A DNA stretch of 64,000 bases from positions 868,001 through 932,000 of the forward strand of contig JAJTUQ010000007.1 in NCBI GenBank assembly GCA_021399445.1, given 5' to 3'. Every line of letters begins with the position of its first letter. Within the stretch, counting starts at the first letter, position 1. Position numbers and translations under genes: made by a program. This document shows, in pieces, positions 25,648-35,193 of this stretch. Source of the DNA: Xylogone sp. PMI_703. Its lineage: Eukaryota; Ascomycota; Leotiomycetes. The notes under the pieces are model-generated. The model was not told the DNA's origin and did not search any database. It worked only from the letters and a program-made list of their open reading frames with translations.

Positions 25648-26078
25648 GAAATCACCTGTTGAACTGATTGTGCTGAAAATTAAGCTTGGGGTTTTCTTAT
25701 TTGGCGTTTATTGAGGTAAAAATTGACGGGGGAGTTGTAACCCAATACCTTTTGTACAGGACTGAAATCTTAGACCTCTTATTTTTTTTGGCGTCTCAAG
25801 AACAGATACCACAAAACATAACGCTGCGAATTCACCATTTCTTTAACTCAATTCGGATTATTCTGAAAATGATATATATATATATATAACAGGCTGGTTA
25901 TTGCCTCCTGCGTCATATGCTTAGTATTTACACCCTCTTTGCTGAGTGATTGTTATGTAATCACGTGAACATGATGTACCTCCTCCATATCAGCTATCAC
26001 AAAACCCATCGAAACTTATAATCTCCCATCTCCCCCTTCTTCATCATATGAAAGCCCGAAAAGAATAAAAAAGTAAAA
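25648..26078. other. intergenic region with TA microsatellite and one E-box
   Basis: Contains an (AT)n run of about 18 bases near 25871-25888 and a TCACGTGA-like E-box (ATCACGTGAA) near 25961, about 115 bp upstream of the next gene's ATG. Nothing else seen. Confidence 0.55.
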
Positions 26079-27213
26079 ATGGAGCAGAAACTAGAGATTA
26101 GCCACCCCAGACGCATACTCGCCGTCGGGTATCCAGATTCAGGTCTCCTCGACCTAGTCAAAGGTTGAAATATCTAACCCCCTCCCCTCCCCCGCGTTCG
26201 TTGTAAAAATACCCACCCCAATGCTTTTGGTTCTGATACATAGATCAAGGAAAACAGGCCTAACCGGCTCTTCCCCAACCCTCGCATCAGAAAACATAGC
26301 CGGCTCAACGCACAACTGGTCCCTGGAAACAACATACTACAAGACCACCATCCCCATCTGGCTGGACGAGGTCGCGGATCCCAAGGCCTGGGCCGCGGAC
26401 TTCCTGGGCCCCGAGGCCCGCGAGGTGGTGAAGGCGCTGGGAGCGTTCGTGGTGTGTTTCCGGCGGCCGATTGATGAGGCAGGGCTGGAGTCCGTGAGGA
26501 CGCTGCTGGAGAATGTCGGCGAGGTGGTGAAGGAGGGGTGTGGGTATGCGTGGGATGGGGTGTGTCTTGCGCTGGCGATGCCGCAGTCGACGACGCCTTA
26601 TCTGGAGAAGAGCTTTGAGGAGTGGGATGATTTTTGTCAGGATCATGGGGGGTTTGAGTATGTTGATTTTGAGGCTAGGGGGAGGAATGAGTTCTCTGGT
26701 GAGTTTTTGTAATTTTCTTTCTTCTTTGTGTGTGTGATCTTCAAGTTTGGTCCTCAAGTATGGCCTTCTGACATGTTTGATTCAGAGCCAATGGGGCTTG
26801 AGAGGTTGAAGGAGGCCTTGGAGGCGAATGAGTGGGATGGTGGTGAGCTCGACGACTTTGAAGGGATTGATGATTTTGAGGGGCTCGAGGGGGATGATGG
26901 AGGGGAATTTGGCAGGGATTACTTTGCGGCTGAGTCTACGGAGATGGAGATGGAGATCTTTGGGATGAAGAGGGCGATTTATGAGGCTGCTGAAAAGGAA
27001 GATGAAGGAAACCAAGACAAGGAGGGCGATGATGAGGAAGTTGAGCAGTTACAGGCTATGATGCTCAAGCTTCAAGCGGTTAGAGGTGGGTCTGACTTCA
27101 ATCTCTATGTGGAATCACAGCTAACTTCAGTAGATATGGGTGCAGGTATGCCGGAGGAAGAGAGGAAAAAATACGCTGCTAAGGCGGTTAATGATATAAT
27201 GAAGAACTTATAG
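26079..27213 (+). CDS. IRC6 / alpha- and gamma-adaptin-binding protein p34-like
   Basis: Three exons: 26079-26163, 26258-26698 and 26786-27213, 317 aa; introns of 94 and 87 nt. The first acceptor is at AAAACAG 26257, not at the earlier TAG, because only that keeps frame and restores LLDLVKGLTGSSP. The N-terminal half has a degenerate P-loop-like start (ILAVGYPDSG) and resembles the Rab-like GTPase fold of p34/IRC6 (SLETTYYKTTIPIWLDE, FVVCFRRPIDEAGLE). The C-terminal half is acidic and ends in a helical segment EEVEQLQAMMLKLQAVR and EEERKKYAAKAVNDI, like the adaptin-binding tail. p34 proteins chaperone AP-1/AP-2 subunits in vesicle traffic; in yeast the relative is Irc6. The codon third positions are noticeably GC-rich in exon 2. 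Confidence 0.8.
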
Positions 27214-27496
27214 GATGATAATCATCATGGCATCTGATGTGCTGATCTTCAAATGCAACCTTGTGTGGCCCGTACGCGCGATGAATGCTAATTCACTTCA
27301 GCAGTACTAGCTAAATGAAGCTACGATTCATCTTGTTTACATTCATATTCATCATCATTAACAGTCGAGATTCACCTAAGCCAGAGTGATTCACTCTCTT
27401 CAGAAGCTCCAAGCTCATTTGATTTTTAGGAATCACCTGCCTCCTACATACCCAGCGCCACAAGGTGGACCCGACCTTGTTCATAAAATATCCACA

Positions 27497-28008
27497 ATGT
27501 CCGAACCTCCTGAGTTTACAGAGCTAGCCAGAGTCAGCAATATGCCAGTGGTTGACCATGGCATTGCCGTCCTTGACGCCGCAACTTTGTGATGTCGCCA
27601 AATAGGGCAACAGTCGGATATTCATTACGCTGAATCGTTTCGAAGCATCGTGTGTATTAGCTATTTCTCCTAGAAGTGAAGTCAACTAATAGTTTTCACA
27701 GCAATGTCAACACAATAGCCCGTCTAGAAACCATTGAAGTTAAGAATGCGAACAATAGTCTATCAGTTCTTTATGATGTGTAAACAAATGCCCCTATCCC
27801 AAACTTCCCAAGAAGATCAAGGGCAATTAATGCTATGAGTTGTAATGTTTTCTCTACACTTCTTTAACTTAACGCCTGGCTAATAGTAACTAAGAGCAAG
27901 ATGTCGACGCAGTACTTCAAGCACTCGGGGCTGACACTTCTGGTATGCTTCCCGCAAAGCGTCTTCGTCTTAAGAGCCTACATCGGTATGGGGGCCAATC
28001 CTGCGTAA
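27497..28008 (+). pseudogene. decayed small fungal protein gene (hypothetical family)
   Basis: Coding-like blocks appear in order: MSEPPEFTELARVSNMP (from 27497), after a possible intron NTIARLETIEVKNANN and NAPIPNFP, then VDAVLQALGADTSG, RLRLK and YIGMGANPA, ending at a TAA at 28006. The frame is broken by a TGA at 27590-27592, a TAA at 27781-27783 and a frameshift near 27972. The layout (NPPEF-type start, NSxAR, PIPxFP, VxAVLxALG, RRLR ... IG) fits a small hypothetical protein family that I recall from ascomycetes and basidiomycetes, of unknown function. Dead copy, judging by three independent lesions. Sequencing error cannot explain all of them. Confidence 0.5.
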
Positions 28009-29393
28009 AGTCTTCCTAACAACTGCAATAGGATGCTGTGCTTCCGTCAGGAGCATTTGTAGACAACCACCACCTCGCTACATTCAAAGTGACACAATTT
28101 ATTAAGGGACATGCTTCCAGATCGGTTGGCACAGAAAACATTTTCCGGTTTCAGTGCGGATGGTTGTCTAACAGAGCCAGAGGAGCACCGGCTAGGACTA
28201 TTACAAGTAGAAATCATGCAAAAACAGATTATGGAGATAAACAAACAATCAGCAGTTCTAAGGAAAAGAAGGGTGAAGTGGACCTGAGATGGATTCCCGG
28301 AGAGGAGTGGTCCCGGGAAATGAGATGGTCGATGGGCTGGAGAAGTGGACAGCCGAAGGATTGGGACAGCATGCTACCCCTAACTATTTTCCCAAAGAGC
28401 AATTTCAAATTAGTGTGTAGAGTTAGGTTTTCTTGTGGCCTCCTGGCTTCTACTCTTCTTTTCTTCTACAACATCTTAACAATCACTACGCTTCCTTCAA
28501 ACATACTCTCAATCTAACTATCACGATGCGCTTCTCACTTAAGGTGTTTAAAGAGATATATGGGGTCAATAGGAGCAGCTGCATCAACTGCAATGACAGG
28601 CTTAAGTTAGCTTGCTGGCATGTAATTAAGGAGAGGTGCAAGGGGGCATTAGAAGACCGATAGACAGCCACACTCATGCCTTTGGCATTACAAGCATTCT
28701 TCAGTCAACCTTCAAGGTTAGTTTTGATTCATTAATAATACTAGTATGTTACATTAATATAATGATCGAGGACTATAGAAGCTTTTAAGAATGCGCCATT
28801 CAAAGCTAAAAGTAAGTTCTACTTCATGATCAGGGGCAATACTATAAGGAGGGGCATAGCAAGGATCTGGGGAAAGACGTCAAGCTGGATAGTAAGATGC
28901 AGGAATCACTAAGCTCAATCCTCATACAGATAATGGCTGGAAGTACATATTACGTTGGTTCCATCACAAGATTAACAATGTCAAAATGACGGTGTACGAC
29001 TGCCAGACAGCTAATTAAACTGTACCACATATTACCGAGGAGTATTTATTGTACTAGTTATAGAAGTATAATCACTAGATTTCTTTTATGTATCTGTGTT
29101 TTTGAGTTGATTATTCTTATTATAGCAGAGCTTATCTTTTGCTAGAGTTTATGTAGGAGCTCGGGGAGTTATCTATAGAAATAACTGCAGTATAGAGCTC
29201 TCTATGCAACGCATAAATAGATAAAAGGATCATGGAGCAATTAATTGAGAGCTTAGCTAAGAATCATAGTTCTTCATGCTCATATGTATTGGCCATAATG
29301 TGATATATAGTGATTGAATTCACATATGATATCATGTTTGACTTCCTCTCCTCCATCCTCCCCAAATGTTTCTGGTTTTATCAGATGTGAACT
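28009..29393. other. gene-poor decayed region with possible retroelement debris
   Basis: AT-rich sequence with broken frames. An open frame of 159 codons at 28038-28517 is unrecognised. Around 28926-29010 one frame reads TDNGWKYILRWFHHKINN, resembling the TDNG(G/x)EY integrase core of Ty1/copia elements. Near 29230 another reads RIMEQLIESLAK, similar to the conserved stretch further along the same domain. No LTRs or intact domains are visible. Confidence 0.4.
28900..29290 (+). mobile_element. possible Ty1/copia integrase relic
   Basis: Two short blocks in the expected order, TDNGWKY... and RIMEQLIE..., spaced about 300 bp and separated by stops, look like remnants of a copia-type integrase. 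They are too short and degenerate to be sure. No flanking repeats were found. Confidence 0.3.
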
Positions 29394-30173
29394 CTAATCT
29401 TGTCTCTTTTTGCCACGCATTATCTTCCGCCTCTGAGCCATCATATGCGTATAGAGAATATACGATCCTATTATGAGTTAGTATAGACCAGAAGAACGAG
29501 TTAGACAGCACTTACCAGGGACGTAAATTCCTAGAATTGCTTGTAGGAACCAGGCATATTCCTGCCGTAACTTCCTCGCTGGCTCAATGGCCAGATAAAT
29601 CATCCAGCACTCACTGCTGATACCCATGGGATATAACACAAAGAAAGTATTGTACCGCAGCCAAGTGCTTATAGCAGGTGAATAGCCACTCAAAGTCAAC
29701 ACGAAGTATGAGTACCGGATCACTTCAGTGATGCTCCATGCCACGAGCATGCTCGAGTAAATGGGACTTTGGGCTAGAGAAGGGAAGTTGTTGACAACGC
29801 CCCAGACAAGGAGAATTCGGCTTGATACTTGCATCAAGGTGGTGGTAATCGGGGCTCTTACAATACCTAAATTCTCTAGTTATTTCATGCTTTGGGAAAC
29901 GCCGAGGGAAATTGCAGGAACTCATTTCGTACCGACTGCAGAATGTACCACTTCCATTAATGCCAATGTCTGTGTCCATTTTGTGAATTCTCCCACCCCG
30001 CCATATACATTTTCGAAACCAACAAGTGGGATCAGCATTAATACTCGGCCAAGTACAATTAGCCATAGCAGTGAGCACACGAAGTTGTAGAGAATGAGAT
30101 ATTGCGTTTTTGGAGAGCTTGAACGAAGTGGTTTCGGTCCAGGCTTCTTTCCTACAGCATCTTGAGGATCCAT
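29394..30173 (-). CDS. phs1: very-long-chain (3R)-3-hydroxyacyl-CoA dehydratase Phs1
   Basis: Exons on the minus strand: 30173-29933, 29866-29516 and 29467-29394, 221 aa; introns of 66 and 48 nt. Without the splice at 29933/29866 the frame ends early; with it the family sequence VHSAVGIVRAPITTTLMQV is restored. The last exon supplies GSYILYTHMMAQRRK and a basic KKRQD tail, the usual ER-retrieval type ending. PTPLA/HACD-family motifs include MEVVHSAVG, SRILLVWGVV and WSITEVIRYSYF. About six TM segments. Phs1 is an ER enzyme doing the third step of the very-long-chain fatty-acid elongation cycle, dehydration of 3-hydroxyacyl-CoA, and so feeds sphingolipid synthesis. Confidence 0.95.
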
Positions 30174-30565
30174 GGTGATCGCTGGATGTCCACAAGAACG
30201 GAATTTCCGGTAACAATTGACTTTATACAGGTTTACGTATAGCTGACACTCTTGTCAGCGTTTTGTTGAGCTGGAACGGAATTATGTATACCCGAATGAT
30301 ACTGTTCAGCATCGTTTTCAGTAGGAAGGCGGGGGAGTCTGGGCCCTATGACGGAAATTTCCATTCTAGCCGCGGTCTCCTGTTTACTTGTAACTTCATT
30401 TCTCTCAAACTTCCTATTTCATATCATGAGAACTGTACCAGAATCTCCTAATGGATCGCTCAGGTTACGAAAAATTAACTATCAAAAATTGAGATCATGG
30501 GACAAGCATCCTTTAGCTGGATTCAGAACTGGATCAAGGTTGCAACCTGTCTATAATCACCCAAC
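30174..30565. promoter_or_regulatory. divergent intergenic region phs1 / 2EXR gene
   Basis: About 390 bp between divergent ATGs; holds both promoters. Nothing specific recognised. Confidence 0.5.
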
Positions 30566-31324
30566 ATGGCAGATTCCACTCGTGCCACAGTTTTCACATG
30601 TTTCCCTCAGTTACCTTCGGAGTTGCAGAGAATGATCTGGCGCCATGCTCTTCCCAGACCTCGCTTTGTTACGGTTATATCAGTCATGAATGATGGACAC
30701 CATCAAAATAACTATGACGGGCTTGTGTCTTTCACTTACAAAGGCGAATTCGTTCAAACCATGCGCTGTACTACTCAAGGCAACAAATTCTCGAGCAAAA
30801 CAATTTCTCATCTTCTCCAAACATGCCGTGAATCTCGAGCTATTGTGCTGAGCCGCTACCAGCCACTTTTTGGTCCTAAGCATGAGGACATATCCTTTCA
30901 ACTTGACTATTTCGATCCATTGAGAGACAGGATCTTTGTCGAGAGGATCTGGCCTTGGGGTACTTGGTCTCAGAGTGTACCTACCGGGATCCGGAATGCC
31001 AGAGTCTTGGTCATCGACTGCAACGCCTGGTGGGCCATGTGGCAAGATGAAGGACAGCGAGAGTGGATGCAGAGCAGGTCCGGGTTGAGGGTATTTAGGC
31101 AGCTACGCAACTTGGACATTATCTTCGACCTGCTAGATCCCATAGAGAAGATTAATTATGAGGCGGCGAAAAGTGGCCTTGATGATGTTCATCTTGCTGG
31201 TCTGAATCTCAACGTTCAGGAGACTCATATCCAGCACATACTCACAGGGATAAAGAAGGCTGATCCTAGCTGGAAAGTACCGGAGGTACGGTTAATCGCA
31301 TGGGGAAAGAAAGAAGTCGATTGA
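30566..31324 (+). CDS. 2EXR-domain protein
   Basis: Single exon, 252 aa, start ATG 30566 (context AACATGG). It begins with the 2EXR signature FPQLPSELQRMIWRHALPRP at about residues 12-31, followed by the usual HLLQTCRESRAIVLSRYQPLF block near 82-102. A second conserved segment PLRDRIFVE lies near 118. 2EXR proteins are a large, expanded family in Pezizomycotina; the domain is named for the EXR sequence and its function is unknown. No signal peptide or TM segment. Single-exon structure and paralogue-rich family suggest a variable accessory gene. It neighbours the degenerate island. Confidence 0.85.
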   Translation: MADSTRATVFTCFPQLPSELQRMIWRHALPRPRFVTVISVMNDGHHQNNYDGLVSFTYKGEFVQTMRCTTQGNKFSSKTISHLLQTCRESRAIVLSRYQPLFGPKHEDISFQLDYFDPLRDRIFVERIWPWGTWSQSVPTGIRNARVLVIDCNAWWAMWQDEGQREWMQSRSGLRVFRQLRNLDIIFDLLDPIEKINYEAAKSGLDDVHLAGLNLNVQETHIQHILTGIKKADPSWKVPEVRLIAWGKKEVD

Positions 31325-32102
31325 GCAATTTCAGTTATATCATCAAACAGAATGCGGCACGGCTACTCTCGCCATTCTGAAGACACGATCACAGTATCAT
31401 GGTTGCACAATTGCTCATCGGACGATGTTCGCAGCGTGGATACCCAATGGCCTTAAAACGGTTGATTCCACAGCCCTCCGAGCGATTCCGCCTCACGGTC
31501 AGAGCGATATGTTCCGTGGCACGAAGCAATCAAAACCAGCCCAGGGCGTACCTGAGGCTGTGCCACAACCACTGAAACAGCGCACCGCCCCGGCCCTTCG
31601 GTCTTCCAGGGCAGCGCTCTGTTAGCAGCCGAATCCCGTCACAGGGCCGATGAGCTTTCCCCGGGCACTGGAGGAACCTTCGACGTGTCAGAATGCAGCC
31701 GCGTAACCAGCCTGCATATTACCACACGGGTAGTCGTGGGGGAGGATCTGCCTTCTTAATGCTTGGCGTATAAAGTCCCCATTGGCGTCGCTCTTTGGCA
31801 CATGGTCAACTATGCGATTGTCATGCGCTGCATAATCTCTTCTCATTGAACTTTGTATATTCTGTGAGAGCACCTTCTTTTTGTGATAGCTTAGGTCTCT
31901 CATACACAACTCTTTCCTGAATACTGAATCGGTTATGAAATTGAGATTCCAAGGATTAATCAATTGAGCCTCATCACCGACTTTTCCGGCAGGCTTGCTA
32001 AAGGATCACATCTATGCCCACTAGAGTGCCTGTTAATTTCCTTTAAGGCTCTCGTTTTCATTTCACTTCTCCACTTCAATCAAATTATTGTCCAGAACTA
32101 CG
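31325..32102. other. intergenic region, no gene seen
   Basis: Includes a short G+C-rich stretch at about 31420-31680 with no coding features. The remainder is AT-rich and contains the leader of the next gene. Confidence 0.5.
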
Positions 32103-32690
32103 ATGGTGGATGCGGACATTCTCGTTCACGCGGTGGAAATCATCGGGGTCTTCCTCTGTGTTCACCATTTCTGGCCCAAGGGAATTACTTACGGTGAGCG
32201 CGAAGCATGGGAACTGAAGAATGAGAGAAAGCAACATAGATCACCAAATACCAGGACCAGGCGCCATGGTCACAGTAGCAGTCGTAGTTACTACGGTTCG
32301 AGTGACAGTGGAAGTCGCGGTGAAAGATCATCGTCGGTTTCTGGACACCGGAAAAGGAGACAAGGATTCTATGACGAGTATAATGAGTATCCAAGGTCCA
32401 CTAGCGGGTACCGGTATGATGATGAGTATGATTATGGTGTGGGTGGCCGGCATCATTACTACGAGAGGGGTTATCGTGGGGATAGGGGCGAAGTTGGTCA
32501 GGATAGGACGCCATATGAGTACGAGTATTCCGAGGCTGGCTCGGGCTCGGGAGACGGGGCACATTATGATGACGAAAGGAATCCACCGATGAAGTATCTG
32601 GAATATTACGATGATGAGGGAAGCCAGGCCCGCAGTGATAATTCGCGGAAGCCGAGACGACATTCTAGAAGGTCGAGTTCAAGATATTAG
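32103..32690 (+). CDS. conserved small fungal protein with Arg/Ser/Tyr-rich tail
   Basis: Single exon, 195 aa, start ATG 32103 (frame open upstream without ATG). The first 45 residues form a hydrophobic-then-charged module, MVDADILVHAVEIIGVFLCV then HHFWPKGITYGEREAWE, which looks conserved and might be a membrane anchor or amphipathic helix. The rest is low complexity and probably disordered, rich in Arg, Ser, Tyr, Asp and Gly (SSSRSYYGSSDSGSRGERSS, YDDEYDYGVGGRHHYYERGY). I do not know its function. The coding call rests on the length of the frame and the compositional contrast between the two halves. Confidence 0.6.
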   Translation: MVDADILVHAVEIIGVFLCVHHFWPKGITYGEREAWELKNERKQHRSPNTRTRRHGHSSSRSYYGSSDSGSRGERSSSVSGHRKRRQGFYDEYNEYPRSTSGYRYDDEYDYGVGGRHHYYERGYRGDRGEVGQDRTPYEYEYSEAGSGSGDGAHYDDERNPPMKYLEYYDDEGSQARSDNSRKPRRHSRRSSSRY

Positions 32691-33268
32691 AAGAGGATTA
32701 TTAAGGGAGGGGGTTGGACCTGCCGGATACGCAGTTCATTTCCAGGAAATTATTCGGATATTTGGCTTGGGAGGTTGCATGAGTCTTTTGGTATACCCCT
32801 TATTTAACTAGACAAGTTGAACTTGAGATACATATGGACGAAACATAAAAGTTACATCTGTATTCTTCAGATCCTATGAAAAGTATACTGAGGAACGGAG
32901 CAAGCCTCCGTTAAGCACAGCCTAATTGCGTGTATAAGCTGTCTTCCATAATCTTACAATAAGTTCTATGCGCAAGGAAAATGTTGCCTTGAACCCAGTC
33001 TGTCGGATGGACCATTGCTGTGGACCTCCACCATGATCATACTCGTGACATATGAAAACAACCCCCTCTAATACCGACATCCGCGGTGTATCATCCCACG
33101 GCATCCATATTTCCTAGTGCCATTTCTTCAATATTTGCTCTAACATCTAGCTATCTGAGCATTTTGTTTGAAAATTACCTCTCCAAACGCCATTCGTTTA
33201 TTACCATTATTATTCTTCGTATATTTGTCTGTATCACTCTCAATGCTCTGCATTATCCTTCATTAGTA
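32691..33268. other. convergent intergenic region, no gene seen
   Basis: Between two convergent gene ends. Short frames only. Confidence 0.5.
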
Positions 33269-34078
33269 TCACCAAACCAAGAGCATAGCTGCTAACACCA
33301 CAAGCATCATCGAAGTCGTTTTGAAAGATGTCAATAATCTCTCGGCACCGCTGTCGCTAGCAACGAAATCAAATGGATCGCCTTGTCCACCGTTTTGGTT
33401 GGATTGCGTTTGTGACGATGAAGTCTTGGAAGGTTTTGCGCTTGTGCTTGTGCTTGTCGAAGATGTCTCCGCAGAGGTTGCTCCCCCTCCAACATCTACA
33501 GAGTCAGAAGCAGATTGGGTAGATGAAGTAGTTGTAGAAGACGTGATGGGAGTCGTAGAGGTAGTGGATGCCTGTGAGGAAGTGGTTGTTGAAGTCAGGG
33601 GAGTGGATGAAGTAGTTGACGTCACACGTGTTGTTGTGGTAACTACAATGGAAGTTGAGCTTGTGGTCATCATTGTAGTGGACGTTTCACTTGTAACTTG
33701 TTGAGTCGAAGTCGTTGTGGTCTCCATTGCTGACGTCGTGGTAGTCGTGGTTTGTTGAGATGCACTACATAGTGCTTGGAGAATTCCGCCTCTTTGCACT
33801 ATCCCGAGCAAAGTCTTCGAGCTTGCTGAAGTCCCTACACATGCCAGACTGACAAAATTTGCAATACCCAGTAATGCCTCTTCGCAACCTCTCGAACATC
33901 CTCCCTTGAAATCGCTCACTTGACACGTCGGTATTTGAGCATCGTATGCTAGCTGACAGGCCAATGATACACCACTCGATGTTATTTCTTGAAAGTTGGC
34001 TAGTGATAACGCCTTTGCCAAAGGAAGGAGGAGTAGGGCGAGGAAGATAGAGTGCCCTCCCCGCTTTCTGAAGCCCAT
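33269..34078 (-). CDS. secreted Ser/Thr-rich GPI-anchored cell-surface protein
   Basis: Single exon on the minus strand, 269 aa, using ATG 34078; the frame continues upstream without an ATG. It starts MGFRKRGGHSIFLALLLLPL, a signal peptide probably cleaved after AKALS. A Cys-bearing module follows (six Cys between about residues 40 and 105: SLACQLAYDAQIPTCQV, GGCSRGCEEA, VSLACVG, LQALCSA). Then about 110 residues of Thr/Ser repeats (TTTTTTSAMETTTTST and so on), likely O-mannosylated. It ends with a small-residue omega region after DSGAERLL and a hydrophobic tail (MMLVVLAAMLLVW), fitting GPI attachment. This architecture is common among fungal cell-wall proteins of unknown function. Confidence 0.8.
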   Translation of the reverse strand: MGFRKRGGHSIFLALLLLPLAKALSLANFQEITSSGVSLACQLAYDAQIPTCQVSDFKGGCSRGCEEALLGIANFVSLACVGTSASSKTLLGIVQRGGILQALCSASQQTTTTTTSAMETTTTSTQQVTSETSTTMMTTSSTSIVVTTTTRVTSTTSSTPLTSTTTSSQASTTSTTPITSSTTTSSTQSASDSVDVGGGATSAETSSTSTSTSAKPSKTSSSQTQSNQNGGQGDPFDFVASDSGAERLLTSFKTTSMMLVVLAAMLLVW

Positions 34079-35025
34079 GATTCCAGCAGGGCTTGCAGAT
34101 ATTATCCAAAGGAACGATAAAAACCGCAAATCGCCCTAAATCCGTGGGTAGGATCACGATGTAGCGACGCAGATGAAGGCCTGGAAGCCTCTGTAGTGAA
34201 GATATCGGGTATGGCGCTTTCGTCTGAGGTATCGTAATATGTCCGATTGGTCAAACACTGCACGTTTGAGAGTCACAACTCGATCAATCGGCTTTCGTGG
34301 TCGCAACTTCTGAGGGAAGGATATGATATGCTTTGACCATAGACTAACCAGATTCTTGGGGAGTCAAACTGATGGCTTGATGGCAGAGTGTGAGAGACTA
34401 CCCGCGATGCGTTTTCGTCATCTTCCGTAATTATATGATCTCTTTGTCCAGCAAGATCCACGAATGTAAATACACAAAGGATAAATGACCGACTGCACTG
34501 CCTCGAGTCCCTTTGTGATGAATTAAGGTAAAAATGAAAGGAAATGGTAGGATATATAGAACACCATGAAACAAAAAAGAGATGCCTCCAGAAAAACGGA
34601 AACATTCAGCTTTTATCTGGGGTGATTAACCTACTGGTGGGCGATTATTGTAAATTCTGTAAGCCGGCAGAACCGATGGACGCCTCAATATGATCTGTGA
34701 CAGCTAACCTGCAGAAGATCTCCTGGTAGAACGTATCCTGCCCACGAGCGGCGTGATGGACATTGCAGACAGCCATGGAATAGAGCTGATGTTTCTCGCG
34801 GAACCAATAGACGTGGATGTTTCGCGTTAGACTGTTCACATCGAAGCTCCCTTGAAACTCTCAGCTTGTTTCAGGGTCCGGGGCCGCCAACCCCGCGGGA
34901 GACTCGATTGGCGGGTCGGCGCTTGGGCCTTGAGTGGCAGGTACGGGAGTACTTTGGCCTTCGCACACATCATTGCCAGCACGATAGAACATCCTTTTCC
35001 CAATCGGAGGAATATATGGAAACAT
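34079..35025. other. intergenic region, no gene seen
   Basis: About 950 bp between the GPI protein start and the tRNA 3' end. Several short minus-strand frames (34605-34273, 34839-34645) lack features. Nothing supported. Confidence 0.5.
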
Positions 35026-35032
35026 AAAAAAA
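35026..35032 (-). terminator. Pol III T7 terminator of tRNA-Phe
   Basis: Seven T residues on the minus strand, starting 3 nt after the discriminator base. Confidence 0.9.
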
Positions 35033-35070
35033 TATGGGTCGAACCGGGATCGAACCGGTGACCTTCAGAT

Positions 35071-35104
35071 ATCCCGTATGGAATACAAGTAGAATGAAGT
35101 TTTA
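35071..35104 (-). other. canonical 34-nt tRNA intron after position 37
   Basis: Located one nucleotide 3' of the anticodon GAA. The intron contains CTTCA, complementary to TGAAG of the anticodon loop, as expected for the pre-tRNA recognised by the tRNA splicing endonuclease. Confidence 0.92.
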
Positions 35105-35123
35105 CTTCAGTCTGACGCTCTCC

Positions 35124-35175
35124 CTACAACATTGTTAGCAGCTAGAACCTCTAGAACAAGCTAAATTCAACATAC
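35124..35175 (-). other. 52-nt spliceosomal-like intron in the tRNA D-loop (position 18/19)
   Basis: Begins GTATGT (35175-35170), has TGCTAAC at 35140-35134 and ends TAG (35126-35124). These are the donor, branch and acceptor signals of protein-gene introns in this window. Its length (52 nt) also falls in their range. An internal perfect hairpin CTAGA-GGT-TCTAG lies at 35154-35142. Exact removal restores D-loop AGTTGGGA. The boundaries are fixed by GT-AG; sliding them by a base breaks the rule. Confidence 0.85.
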
Positions 35176-35193
35176 CAACTGAGCTATCGACCC

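Larger units (their letters stand above)
35035..35193 (-). tRNA. tRNA-Phe(GAA) with two introns, one in the D-loop
   Basis: Reading the minus strand from 35193: acceptor GGGTCGA, TA, D-stem GCTC, D-loop start AGTTG, then a 52-nt insertion, GGA, GAGC, G, anticodon stem TCAGA, loop CTGAAG, a 34-nt intron, A, TCTGA, variable AGGTC, T-arm ACCGG-TTCGATC-CCGGT, acceptor TCGACCC and discriminator A. The gene is 159 bp; without both insertions it is 73 nt, the normal tRNA-Phe length. All stems pair perfectly and the invariant T8, A14, G18G19, A21, T33, T54T55C56 are present. The D-loop AGTTGGGA equals that of yeast tRNA-Phe. Box A (TAGCTCAGTTGG) is intact because the insertion starts at its last G. 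Box B is GGTTCGATCCC, now further away than usual. A T7 terminator follows. Whether the D-loop insertion is removed in the cell is unknown. Confidence 0.93.

Noticed and set aside
28038..28517. 159-codon plus-strand open frame in the decayed island
   Set aside because: Composition changes abruptly and the region around it is full of stops; no known domain.
33321..33704. Valine/glutamate-rich plus frame opposite the GPI protein
   Set aside because: Mirror image of the Thr/Ser repeats on the minus strand.
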